The notes beneath the pieces were generated by a model, which did not search any database, was not told the origin of the DNA, and was given only the letters and a program-made list of their open reading frames with translations. Positions 7,099 through 14,514 of a stretch of 28,239 bases of DNA are shown piece after piece. How positions within the stretch are numbered: position 1 is the stretch's first letter; every line of letters starts with the position of its first letter. Position numbers and translations under genes: made by a program. The stretch spans positions 1 to 28,239 of the forward strand of contig JBPCNP010000165.1 of the NCBI GenBank assembly GCA_051001215.1. The letters run 5' to 3'. The stretch is from DATAQC01 sp051001215. Lineage in GTDB: Bacteria; Actinomycetota; Acidimicrobiia; Acidimicrobiales; AC-14.

Positions 7099-7104
7099 AG
7101 TCTA
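7099..7104 (-). promoter_or_regulatory. Candidate -10 box of leaderless nadD
   Basis: TAGACT on the minus strand is followed by 6 nt and the GTG at 7092. This fits a TANNNT -10 element with transcription starting at or next to the start codon. No clear -35 is seen, as is common for such actinobacterial promoters. Confidence 0.5.
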
Positions 7105-7159
7105 CGGACAGCTCGGGGGTCGGCCCGGGAAAATTGGGCCGGGCTCACAGCCGCACCGG

Positions 7160-7165
7160 TACGCT
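7160..7165 (+). promoter_or_regulatory. Candidate -10 box of leaderless HEPN gene
   Basis: TACGCT is followed by 6 nt (CGGACC) and the GTG start at 7172. No Shine-Dalgarno sequence lies before the start, which is consistent with leaderless transcription of the HEPN-MNT pair. Confidence 0.5.
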
Positions 7166-7171
7166 CGGACC

Positions 7172-7606
7172 GTGGGCCTGCTCGATCGCCCGGAGTTCGA
7201 TCGGTGGCGCGCCCAGGCCGACCGCACCCTCGACGCAGCGAGGCTGGTGGCCGACGGCGACTCGCACGGGTGGGCGTGCTTCCTGTGCGAGCAGGCGGCC
7301 CAATTGGCCGTCAAGGGCCTGCTCCACGCCATCGGCGAGGAGGCGTGGGGGCACGACCTGCCCCAGCTCGTCGTGCGGGCCCAGGGGTACCTCGGCACCG
7401 ACTGGTCGACGGTCACCGACGAGGCCGAGGAGCTCTCCCGCCACTACATCCCGGCCCGGTACCCCGACGCCCACCCCGCGGGGACGCCCTTCGACCACTA
7501 CAACGCCACCAGCAGCCGCCTGGCCCTCGGGTACGCGGCCGCCGTCGTCGACGCCGTCGACGCGGCCTGGATCGCGTTGCGCGAGGCCGACGGCGACGTG
7601 CGGTGA
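7172..7606 (+). CDS. HEPN-domain protein of a HEPN/MNT pair
   Basis: A 144-aa helical protein matching HEPN domain proteins: N-terminal FDRWRAQADRTLDAARLV, central CFLCEQAAQLAVKGLLHAIG (the conserved F-x-x-EQA-x-x-A-x-K helix) and SRHYIPARYPDAHP near residues 89-102. The latter holds an R-x4-H motif (Arg96...His101) like the catalytic site of HEPN RNases. The GTG at 7172 lacks a ribosome binding site but sits 6 nt after TACGCT. It overlaps the downstream MNT nucleotidyltransferase by GTGA, so the two are co-translated. By analogy to HepT/MntA pairs, HEPN would be an RNase toxin and MNT its neutraliser, but many such pairs have no tested function. Confidence 0.8.
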   Translation: MGLLDRPEFDRWRAQADRTLDAARLVADGDSHGWACFLCEQAAQLAVKGLLHAIGEEAWGHDLPQLVVRAQGYLGTDWSTVTDEAEELSRHYIPARYPDAHPAGTPFDHYNATSSRLALGYAAAVVDAVDAAWIALREADGDVR

Positions 7607-7965
7607 CCAACCCGGTCATCACCCGGCGCCGGGGCGAGCGGGACGCGCTGCTCGGCGTGGCCCGGCGGTGGGCCGGGGGGGCGGGGCCGATGCTGGGGGC
7701 CCAGGTCATCGTGGTCGTCGGGTCCGTGGCCCGAGGTGATTTCAACAGGTGGAGCGACATCGACATGTTGGTCGTCGTCGACGAGTTGCCCGACGACTTC
7801 CAGGGCCGCCTCGCCCTGCTGGGCCCGACCGGGAAGCCGCCCGGGGTGCAGGCCATCGTCTGGACGCCGGCGGAGCTGGCCGATCGCCGCACCGGGGGGA
7901 CCGATCCGATCGCCCGGGAGGCCTACGACGTGGGTGTGGTGGTCCACGGCAGGCTGGCCGACTGA
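7603..7965 (+). CDS. Minimal nucleotidyltransferase (MNT) partner of HEPN
   Basis: A 120-aa protein with the nucleotidyltransferase signature VVVGSVARGDFNRWSDIDMLVVVDE: Gly40-Ser41 and the Asp52-x-Asp54 pair fit the GS...DxD active site that binds Mg-NTP. It is the size of the one-domain MNT proteins paired with HEPN proteins. The start is a GTG whose last two bases lie in the TGA stop of the HEPN gene (GTGA). In characterised MntA-HepT systems the MNT protein adds AMP to a tyrosine of HepT; here the HEPN motif continues as RYPDAHP without Tyr right after the His, so the same chemistry cannot be assumed. The C-terminal region (AREAYDVGVVVHGRL) is typical of the family. Confidence 0.8.
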   Translation: MTNPVITRRRGERDALLGVARRWAGGAGPMLGAQVIVVVGSVARGDFNRWSDIDMLVVVDELPDDFQGRLALLGPTGKPPGVQAIVWTPAELADRRTGGTDPIAREAYDVGVVVHGRLAD

Positions 7966-7975
7966 GACAGACCTG

Positions 7976-8005
7976 TTGGTCGAATCACTGAATGCCCTCT
8001 ACCCT
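7976..8005 (+). promoter_or_regulatory. Possible promoter of class II DAHP synthase
   Basis: TTGGTC (7976-7981) and TACCCT (8000-8005) are separated by 18 bp, an acceptable sigma-70-like pair. Initiation near 8012 would give a leader of about 75 nt containing a GC-rich inverted repeat around 8025-8040. Low-information assignment. Confidence 0.35.
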
Positions 8006-8087
8006 GGAGCGGGGGAACCGGCGCGTGCCCGCGGGCGCGTCCGACCACACTCACCTTCCCTACCACGACCCCGAAACCAGAGAAGAC

Positions 8088-9470
8088 ATGAGCGCCGAGA
8101 TGACAAGCCCCAAGACGACACTGAGCCCGGGGACCTCGACCTGGACGCCCGCCAGCTGGCGTGGCCACCCGGCCGCGCAGCAACCCGACTGGCCCGACCC
8201 GGTGGCGCTGGCCGAGGTGCTGACGCGCATCGGCTCGCTGCCGCCGCTGGTGTTCGCCGGCGAGGTGCGCAACGTCACGTCCAGCCTGGCCCAGGTGGCC
8301 AACGGGCGGGCCTTCCTGCTCCAGGCCGGCGACTGCGCCGAGTCCTTCGAGTTCTCCGGCGACGGCATCCGCGACAAGCTCAAGGTGATCCTGCAGATGG
8401 CTGTCGTCCTCACCTACGGCGCCGGTGTGCCGGTGGTGAAGATGGGGCGCATCGCCGGGCAGTTCGCCAAGCCCCGTTCCTCGCCCACCGAGACCGTGGG
8501 CGACACCGAGATCCCCGCCTTCCGGGGCCACATGGTCAACGGAGAGGCCCCCACCGCCGCGGCCCGGGTGGCCGACCCGGAGAGACTCCTCCAGGCCTAC
8601 CACCAGTCGGCGTCCACCATGAACCTGTTGCGGGCCTTCACCAAGGGCGGCTTCGCCGACCTCACCAAGGTGCACGTCTGGAACCAGGAGTTCGTCGCCC
8701 GCAGCAGCCAGGGCCTGCGCTACGAGCGCATCGCCAGCGAGATCGACCGGGCCCTGCATTTCATGGCCGCCTGCGGCATCGACCTGTCCACCGAGTCCAC
8801 CTTCCACCAGGTCGACTTCTGGACGTGCCACGAGGCCCTGCTGCTCGGTTACGAGGAGGCCCTCACCCGCCAGGACTCGCTCACCGGCGAGTGGTACGAC
8901 TGCTCGGCCCACCTGTTGTGGGTGGGCGACCGCACCCGCAGCCTCGACGGTGCCCACGTGTCGTTCCTGAAGGGCGTCGAGAACCCCGTCGGGGTCAAGA
9001 TCGGGCCGTCGGCGTCGCCCGACGAGGTGGTCGAGCTGTGCGCCACCTTGAACCCCAACCGGGTGCCGGGTCGGCTCACCCTCATCACCCGCATGGGCGC
9101 GGGCCGGGTGGAGGAGATGCTGGGGCCGATCGTGAAGGCCGTCCAGACCGCCGGCCACCCCGTGGTGTGGGTGTGCGACCCCATGCACGGCAACACCTTC
9201 GTGTCGCCGTCGGGACGAAAGACCCGCCGCTTCGACGACATCATCACCGAGATCCGGCTCTTCTTCGCCGTGCACCGGTCTCTCGGCTCGTGGCCCGGCG
9301 GCGTGCACGTCGAGCTCACGGGCGACGACGTCACCGAGTGCCTGGGCGGGGCCGAGGCCGTGCTCGACGACCACCTCTCCGACCGCTACACCACCATGTG
9401 CGATCCCCGCCTGAACGCACACCAGTCCATCGACCTGGCCTTCGACGTGGCCGAGCTGCTGAAGAGCTGA
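8088..9470 (+). CDS. aroG: Class II 3-deoxy-7-phosphoheptulonate (DAHP) synthase
   Basis: A 460-aa enzyme condensing phosphoenolpyruvate and erythrose 4-phosphate, the first step of the shikimate pathway. It matches the plant/mycobacterial class II type: FLLQAGDCAESF near residue 83 (metal-binding Cys), GRIAGQFAKPRSSP (PEP/phosphate binding), VWVCDPMHGNTF (metal His), GGVHVELTGDDVTECLGG (metal Glu) and YTTMCDPRLNAHQSIDLAF (metal Asp). The length is normal. The ATG at 8088 is chosen because upstream codons do not resemble the family; the purine-rich AGAGAAG before it is a weak ribosome binding site. It lies alone on the plus strand, after the HEPN/MNT pair and convergent with the glycosyltransferase. 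Allosteric inputs cannot be read from sequence alone. Confidence 0.96.
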   Translation: MSAEMTSPKTTLSPGTSTWTPASWRGHPAAQQPDWPDPVALAEVLTRIGSLPPLVFAGEVRNVTSSLAQVANGRAFLLQAGDCAESFEFSGDGIRDKLKVILQMAVVLTYGAGVPVVKMGRIAGQFAKPRSSPTETVGDTEIPAFRGHMVNGEAPTAAARVADPERLLQAYHQSASTMNLLRAFTKGGFADLTKVHVWNQEFVARSSQGLRYERIASEIDRALHFMAACGIDLSTESTFHQVDFWTCHEALLLGYEEALTRQDSLTGEWYDCSAHLLWVGDRTRSLDGAHVSFLKGVENPVGVKIGPSASPDEVVELCATLNPNRVPGRLTLITRMGAGRVEEMLGPIVKAVQTAGHPVVWVCDPMHGNTFVSPSGRKTRRFDDIITEIRLFFAVHRSLGSWPGGVHVELTGDDVTECLGGAEAVLDDHLSDRYTTMCDPRLNAHQSIDLAFDVAELLKS

Positions 9471-9495
9471 ACCGCCGCCGGGTATCGCCCCCGGG

Positions 9496-10875
9496 TCAAC
9501 GAACCGGCTCGGCCTCCGACCGGCCTCCGACGTGTACAGCCTGCGAGCGCAGCAGGGCCGCGATCACGATCACGATCAGGACGAGCTCCAACAGCGGACC
9601 GCCGACGGTGTACAGGTCGAGCTGGAGACGACCCACGGGGCTACCGGTCGAGAGGGCGTCGGTTGCCCCGATGGCGGGGGGACGGGCCGTGGCCACCTGC
9701 AGGACGGCGGCCTGGGCCATCACCAGCCATCCGAGGCGCCACCGCCAGATGACCGCGAGCACGGGCAGTCCCCAGGCCAGGTACCACGGCAGCACGTAGG
9801 TGCCGACGAGCAGGTAGGCCGCCACCGCCGCACCGGCGGCGAAGAAGGGGCCGTCGTCGGTGGGCCGGCGGCGGACGAGGGCAACGGTGAGACCGATGGC
9901 CGCCGCCACCGCCACCCACGAGAGCGCCCGCCCACCGGCAAGTGACGAGCCCGCTCCTGCGAGCCAGCGCCGGGGCCCGGCCCAGAGCGAGCCTCCGTTG
10001 ACCCGACCCTGGGCGTCGCCGAAGGCGGCCACCACCGACGAGGCGCCTGCGGCGAGGAGTGCCGAGAGCCCCAGGGCGGCGGCAGTCCCGGTCAGCGCGG
10101 CGGCGGCTCGACGGCCGTGGTGGCGCCACACCCACACCCCCACGGCGGCGAGGGGGAGGAGGGCCGACACCTTCACCAGGGCGGCGGCGGCGAGGGCGGC
10201 GCCGGCCCACGCCGGGCGGCGGGCGCACACCAGCAGGACACCGCCCAGCACGGCCAGCCCCACCAGAGCGTCGTTGTGGGCGCCGTTCACCACGCTGATC
10301 ACCATGATGGGGTTGACGCCGATCACGGCCAGGGCCACCGGGTCGCGGGTGCGGCGGTCGATGAGCACCAGCGACCCGGCCACGGCCACCGCGGCCAGGC
10401 TCTGGAAGAACAATCGGGCGGCCAGCGGCGAGTGGCCGGCGCCGGCCATGCCGGCAGCGGACACGGCCGTGAAGAGGGGCCCGTACACCGAGCGCGACCC
10501 GACCCAGAACGCCGGGACTCGTCGCCCGATGGGATCGGCCCGGAACTCTGCCGGCGTGTGACGGTAGGGATTGTCGTGGTAGGTCGACACCATGCGCCCG
10601 TACATGGCATAGGACCACACGTCGCCCGACTCGGTGGGGGGCGCGACCACGGCCAACACCAGGAGGGCACCGCTCACACCGAGCGCGAGTCGCCGCCCGA
10701 GGTGTCGCTGTCGCCGCTCGGCGCCCACCACCACGGCCAGGGCCACGAAGGCCACGACCAGCAGCACCATGCTGGTCCCGGTGCCGGCTGCGGACCCGCC
10801 GACCAGCACCCCGCCCATGGCCACCGCGGCGACGACCAGGGCGGCCCGGCTGAGCCACTGGGGCGGGGGCCGCAT
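9496..10875 (-). CDS. GT-C-type polytopic membrane glycosyltransferase (GT87/MptB-like)
   Basis: A 459-aa protein with about eleven hydrophobic segments. The first long extracytoplasmic loop has ESGDVWSYAMYGRMVSTYHDNPYRH, where an acidic residue precedes an aromatic-rich stretch as in polyprenol-phosphate-dependent GT-C enzymes. VNGAHNDALVGLAVLGGVLL and YVLPWYLAWGLPVL resemble DUF2029/GT87 and MptA/MptB-type mannosyltransferases, which build cell-envelope glycans outside the membrane. The ATG at 10875 overlaps the VWA gene stop as TGATG; an upstream start at 10923 would overlap more deeply. It is the last gene of the proA-moxR-VWA run. Sugar donor and acceptor are unknown. Confidence 0.6.
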   Translation of the reverse strand: MRPPPQWLSRAALVVAAVAMGGVLVGGSAAGTGTSMVLLVVAFVALAVVVGAERRQRHLGRRLALGVSGALLVLAVVAPPTESGDVWSYAMYGRMVSTYHDNPYRHTPAEFRADPIGRRVPAFWVGSRSVYGPLFTAVSAAGMAGAGHSPLAARLFFQSLAAVAVAGSLVLIDRRTRDPVALAVIGVNPIMVISVVNGAHNDALVGLAVLGGVLLVCARRPAWAGAALAAAALVKVSALLPLAAVGVWVWRHHGRRAAAALTGTAAALGLSALLAAGASSVVAAFGDAQGRVNGGSLWAGPRRWLAGAGSSLAGGRALSWVAVAAAIGLTVALVRRRPTDDGPFFAAGAAVAAYLLVGTYVLPWYLAWGLPVLAVIWRWRLGWLVMAQAAVLQVATARPPAIGATDALSTGSPVGRLQLDLYTVGGPLLELVLIVIVIAALLRSQAVHVGGRSEAEPVR

Positions 10876-12299
10876 CAGCCGATGCGCTCGACGAAATGCT
10901 CCAGTTGACGGAGGTTGCGACACTCGAACACGCCGTCGCAGTGAACCGCGTACTCGGAGATCACCGAGTCACCGGTGTCCCAGTACGACCGGGGCTCGGG
11001 GTTGAGCCACCACACGTGGCGGGAGCGGCGGGCGATCTCGGACACGGCCCAGGCCGACGTGTCGTGGTAGTTGTTGCGGGCGTCGCCCAACACGACGACG
11101 GTCGTGCGTTTGGTGAGCTCGGGTCCCCAGCGCTGCCAGAACACGCTGAGGGCGTTGCCGTAGTCGGAGTGGCCGGCGCCGGCGATGACGTCGGCCTCGG
11201 TGTTCACCCGCTGGATGGCGTGGGCCAGGTCGTCGGCCCCCTCGAAGAGCCGGGTCACCTCGTCGATGCCGTCGACGAACACGAACGACCGGACGCGTGA
11301 GAACTGGCCGGACAGTGCATGGATGAACTGCAGGGTGAAACGGGCGAAGGCGGCCACCGACCCGGACACGTCGGCCACCACCACGAGCTCGGGCTTCGTC
11401 GGGCGGCGGTGCCTGAACCGGGGCTCGGCCGGGACCCCACCGAAGGACAGCGAATGGCGCACGGTCGACCGGAAGTCGAGCGACCCCTGGCGCCGGTGAC
11501 GCCGGCGACGGGCCAGGCGGACGGCCAACCGGCGGGACAGGGGAAGCAGGGCCCGGCGCAGGGCGACCATCTCCTCACGGGTGGCATGCATGAAGTCGAC
11601 GTCTTCGGGCAGTGGCCGGCGCAGAGCCCGGGCCACCGCCGCCGGTCCCCGTTCGCCCACCAGGCGACGGCGCACCTCGGCCTCCACCTCTTCGCGCAGG
11701 CGCGCCGCGTTGGCCCGGTACTGGTCGCCTCGCAGGCGCAGGCCGAGCTCACCGGGAGCGTCGCCGTCGTCGAGACGGACCACGCCCAGGAGCCGGGCCA
11801 GAGCGCCGTCGGTGTCGAGGCGGCGCCACACCTGGTGCAGGTGATAGGCGGGCCCCACGTGGCGCCCCGAGCCCATCCCCGCCAGGTGGGCGACGGCCAG
11901 GCGGGCCAGGGCGGCGAGCAGGTCGGCATCGCCGGTCTCGAGGGCCTCGGCCACCATGGCGGCCAGGGCGGCGTCGCCGAGATCAGTGCCGTCCAGGTCG
12001 GTGCCGTCCAGGTCGGTGCCGTCGACATCGAAGGGTCGGGCATCGACGAGGGCGTCTTCGTCGCCGGCCCCGTGGGCACCCCGCATCGTGGGGGAGAACC
12101 ACAAGTCGAACTCGGCGTCGAAGGTGGCCAGGTGCTCGTGGCGCTTGACCAGGGTGGCGGCCAGGGCCGATCGCACCGCCGGGCGCGACGCCAGGTCGAC
12201 GTGGCGGACGGCGGCCAGGGCGTCGAGCGACTCGGTGAGGGCCACGGGTAGGCCCGCGGCTCGCAACTCGGTCACGAAACCGGTCACGACGTCGAGCAC
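10875..12299 (-). CDS. CoxE-like VWA-domain protein, partner of MoxR ATPase
   Basis: A 474-aa cytoplasmic protein. The N-terminal half is helical (FVTELRAAGLPVALTESLDAL, typical of CoxE-like proteins). A basic linker RLARRRRHRRQGSLDFRSTVRHSL follows, then a VWA domain with a MIDAS motif DVSGS (VVVADVSGSVAAFARF) and the later acidic residue in VVVLGDARNNY. The C-terminus (VWWLNPEPRSYWDTGDSVISEYAVHCDGVFECRNLRQLEHFV) matches the CoxE-like family. These proteins work with MoxR AAA+ ATPases to activate or mature metal-containing or multi-subunit targets. A GTG start lies 7 bp after the MoxR stop with AAGGTCC upstream. Between about residues 92 and 106 it has three DGTDL repeats encoded by 15-bp tandem units. 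No obvious client enzyme is adjacent. Confidence 0.85.
   Translation of the reverse strand: MLDVVTGFVTELRAAGLPVALTESLDALAAVRHVDLASRPAVRSALAATLVKRHEHLATFDAEFDLWFSPTMRGAHGAGDEDALVDARPFDVDGTDLDGTDLDGTDLGDAALAAMVAEALETGDADLLAALARLAVAHLAGMGSGRHVGPAYHLHQVWRRLDTDGALARLLGVVRLDDGDAPGELGLRLRGDQYRANAARLREEVEAEVRRRLVGERGPAAVARALRRPLPEDVDFMHATREEMVALRRALLPLSRRLAVRLARRRRHRRQGSLDFRSTVRHSLSFGGVPAEPRFRHRRPTKPELVVVADVSGSVAAFARFTLQFIHALSGQFSRVRSFVFVDGIDEVTRLFEGADDLAHAIQRVNTEADVIAGAGHSDYGNALSVFWQRWGPELTKRTTVVVLGDARNNYHDTSAWAVSEIARRSRHVWWLNPEPRSYWDTGDSVISEYAVHCDGVFECRNLRQLEHFVERIG
11981..12025. repeat. Three 15-bp tandem repeats inside the VWA gene
   Basis: Three near-identical 15-bp units (about GGTCGGTGCCGTCCA on the plus strand) encode DGTDL-DGTDL-DGTDL in the VWA protein. 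The unit is a multiple of 3, so copy-number changes would preserve the frame. Confidence 0.85.
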
Positions 12300-12306
12300 G
12301 GGACCT

Positions 12307-13194
12307 TCAGCTGCTCGCCGGCGACGACAGCTCCCGGGCGGCCCTGTCGATGTCGGCGCGGTTCTTCAACAGCACGTGCAAGGTGGCCACCGCGGTGCCG
12401 GCGTCGACGCTGTCGATGCCCAACAACACGAGGGTCCGGGCCCAGTCGAGGGTCTCCGACACCGACGGTGGTTTAGTCGGCTCGAGCAGGCGGATCGAGC
12501 GCACCACCCGGGCCACCTGGTCTGCCAGGTGCTCGGCGATGCCCGGCACCTTGGCCATGACGATGGCCCGCTCGCGCTCGGGACTCGGGTAGTCGACGTG
12601 GAGGTACAGGCAGCGGCGCTTGAGGGCCTCGGACAGGTCGCGGGTGTTGTTCGACGTGAGGAACACCAGCGGGATGCGGGTGGCCCGCACGGTTCCCAGC
12701 TCGGGCACCGACACCTGCCAGTCGGAGAGGACCTCGAGCAGCAGCGCCTCGGTCTCCACCTCGAGCCGGTCGATCTCGTCGACCAGCAGGACCACGGGCT
12801 CGTCGGCGCGGATGGCCTCGAGCAGGGGGCGGGCGAGCAGGAACTCCTCGCCGAAGATGTCGCCCTCGACCTCGCTCCACGACCGGCCCGGGCCGCCCTC
12901 ACCCGCGCCTCCGGCCTGGATGCGGAGGAGTTGCTTGCGGTAGTTCCACTCGTAGAGCGCCTTGGCCTCGTCGAGTCCCTCGTAGCACTGGAGGCGAATG
13001 AGGCGGGCGCCCGACATGGCCGCCACCGACTTGGCCAGCTCGGTCTTTCCCGTCCCCGCCGGCCCCTCCACCAGCACGGGCTTGTCCAGGCGGTCGGCCA
13101 GGAACACCACCCCGGCGATGGCTTCGTCGGCCAGGTAGCCCACCGACTCCAGGCCGATCCGGACCTCGGCCGCCGAGCCCAGCCTGTCCCCCAT
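12307..13194 (-). CDS. MoxR-type AAA+ ATPase
   Basis: A 295-aa MoxR/CoxD-type ATPase. It has Walker A GPAGTGKTEL (44-53), IRLQCYEGLDEAKALYEWNYRKQLL (characteristic of the CoxE-linked group), Walker B VVLLVDEIDR, sensor-1 LVFLTSNNTRD and an arginine-rich EALKRRCLYLHVDYPS. MoxR ATPases act as chaperone-like remodelers with VWA proteins; the adjacent CoxE-like gene fits. The ATG at 13194 overlaps the proA stop as TGATG, so this ATPase is translationally coupled to proline synthesis, an unusual pairing. A start at 13236 is possible but would lie inside proA. The VWA gene follows after 7 bp. Confidence 0.9.
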   Translation of the reverse strand: MGDRLGSAAEVRIGLESVGYLADEAIAGVVFLADRLDKPVLVEGPAGTGKTELAKSVAAMSGARLIRLQCYEGLDEAKALYEWNYRKQLLRIQAGGAGEGGPGRSWSEVEGDIFGEEFLLARPLLEAIRADEPVVLLVDEIDRLEVETEALLLEVLSDWQVSVPELGTVRATRIPLVFLTSNNTRDLSEALKRRCLYLHVDYPSPERERAIVMAKVPGIAEHLADQVARVVRSIRLLEPTKPPSVSETLDWARTLVLLGIDSVDAGTAVATLHVLLKNRADIDRAARELSSPASS

Positions 13195-14441
13195 CAGGTC
13201 CTGACCTGGCCCGTCCCCGTGACGATGTACTTGCACGTGGTGAGCTCGCGCAGGCCCATGGGCCCCCGGGCGTGCAACTTCTGGGTGCTGATGCCGATCT
13301 CGCCGCCGAAGCCGAACTGCTCACCGTCGGTGAACCGGGTGGACGCGTTGATGACGACGGCCGCGGCATCGACCTCGCCGGCGAAGCGACGGGCCGCGGC
13401 CAGGTCACGGGTGCAGATGGCCTCGGTGTGCCCACTGCCGTAGCGGTTGACGTGGGCGATGGCCGAGTCGAGGGAATCGACCACGGCCACCGACAGCTTC
13501 AGGCCGAGGAACTCGGTGCCGAAGTCGCCGTCTCCGGCCTCGCCCATGGTGGGCACGATGGCCCGGGCAGCGTCGTCGCCCACGAGCTCGACCCCGTCGA
13601 GGGCGGCCGCGGCCCGGGGCAGGAAGGCGCCGGCCACATCGGCGTGCACCACCAGCGACTCGGCGGCATTGCAGACCGACGGGCGCTGGGTCTTGGCGTT
13701 GACCACGATGGCCAGGGCCTGGTCCAGATCGGCGAAGGCATCAACGTAGACGTGGCAGTTGCCGTCCCCGTCGATCACATAGGGCACGGTGGCGTGCTCG
13801 AGGACGGCGGCGATGAGCGACGGCCCGCCGCGCGGGATGAGGCAGTCGATCGAGTCGCGGAGCTGCATGAACCCCACGGCTGCCTCGTGCGAGGTCTCCT
13901 CCACCAGGATCAGGGCGTCGGCGGGCAGGCCGGCCTTGGCCAGGCCGGACCGGAGGATCCCCGCGATGGCCCGGTTGGAGCCCAGGGCCGCCGACGAACC
14001 CCGCAGGAAGGCGGCGTTGCCGGACTTGAGGCACAGCCCGAAGGCGTCGCTGGTCACGTTGGGGCGGTTCTCGTAGATGACGGCGACCACGCCGAGGGGC
14101 ACCCGCACCTTCTCGATGGCCAGGCCGTTCGGCCGCGTCCATCCGTCGGTGACCTCGCCCACCGGGTCGGCGAGGGTGGCCACCTGGCGCAGGCCGTCGG
14201 CCATGGCCTCGATCCGGGAGGAGGTGAGTCGGAGCCGGTCCACCACCGTCGCCGCCGTCCCGGCCCCCTCGGCGCCGGCGACGTCGGCGGCATTGGCGTC
14301 GAGCACCTCGGCCGATCCGTCGACCAACAGCTCGGCGGCGACGCCCAGGGCCTCGTCCTTGACCGCCGACGACGTGGCCGCCAGCACCCGGGAGGCGGCC
14401 TTGGCCCGACGCCCGAGCTCGGCGATGGGGATCACAGGCAT
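13194..14441 (-). CDS. proA: Gamma-glutamyl phosphate reductase
   Basis: A 415-aa NADPH-dependent enzyme reducing gamma-glutamyl phosphate to glutamate semialdehyde in proline synthesis. Conserved segments include VPLGVVAVIYENRPNVTSDAFGLCLKSGNAAFLRGSS (cofactor binding) and KTQRPSVCNAAESLVVH with the catalytic Cys. Near the C-terminus are FTDGEQFGFGGEIGISTQKLHARGPMGL and the final ELTTCKYIVTGTGQVR, diagnostic of ProA. The length is normal. The ATG at 14441 lies 6 nt after TAGGCT, consistent with a leaderless transcript. It heads a minus-strand run proA-moxR-VWA-glycosyltransferase. Its pathway partner proB lies about 8.7 kb away on the same strand instead of directly upstream. Confidence 0.97.
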   Translation of the reverse strand: MPVIPIAELGRRAKAASRVLAATSSAVKDEALGVAAELLVDGSAEVLDANAADVAGAEGAGTAATVVDRLRLTSSRIEAMADGLRQVATLADPVGEVTDGWTRPNGLAIEKVRVPLGVVAVIYENRPNVTSDAFGLCLKSGNAAFLRGSSAALGSNRAIAGILRSGLAKAGLPADALILVEETSHEAAVGFMQLRDSIDCLIPRGGPSLIAAVLEHATVPYVIDGDGNCHVYVDAFADLDQALAIVVNAKTQRPSVCNAAESLVVHADVAGAFLPRAAAALDGVELVGDDAARAIVPTMGEAGDGDFGTEFLGLKLSVAVVDSLDSAIAHVNRYGSGHTEAICTRDLAAARRFAGEVDAAAVVINASTRFTDGEQFGFGGEIGISTQKLHARGPMGLRELTTCKYIVTGTGQVRT

Positions 14442-14447
14442 GGGGCG

Positions 14448-14453
14448 AGCCTA
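14448..14453 (-). promoter_or_regulatory. Candidate -10 box of leaderless proA
   Basis: TAGGCT on the minus strand is followed by 6 nt (CGCCCC) and the ATG at 14441. No ribosome binding site is visible. The spacing matches the other TANNNT-start pairs in this window. Confidence 0.5.
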
Positions 14454-14500
14454 CCGGCGCCCCCCCGCCCCGGGGCGGCGAAGCCGCCAGAGACACCGCC

Positions 14501-14506
14501 TACGCT
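14501..14506 (+). promoter_or_regulatory. Candidate -10 box of the SBP gene
   Basis: TACGCT lies 8 nt before the ATG at 14515 and only 2 nt before an upstream in-frame ATG at 14509. Leaderless initiation would therefore favour 14515. Confidence 0.45.
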
Positions 14507-14514
14507 CGATGGCC

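Noticed and set aside
7923..9422. 499-codon minus-strand open frame opposite DAHP synthase
   Set aside because: The sense strand encodes an unmistakable class II DAHP synthase; the antisense translation has low-complexity composition and no domain.
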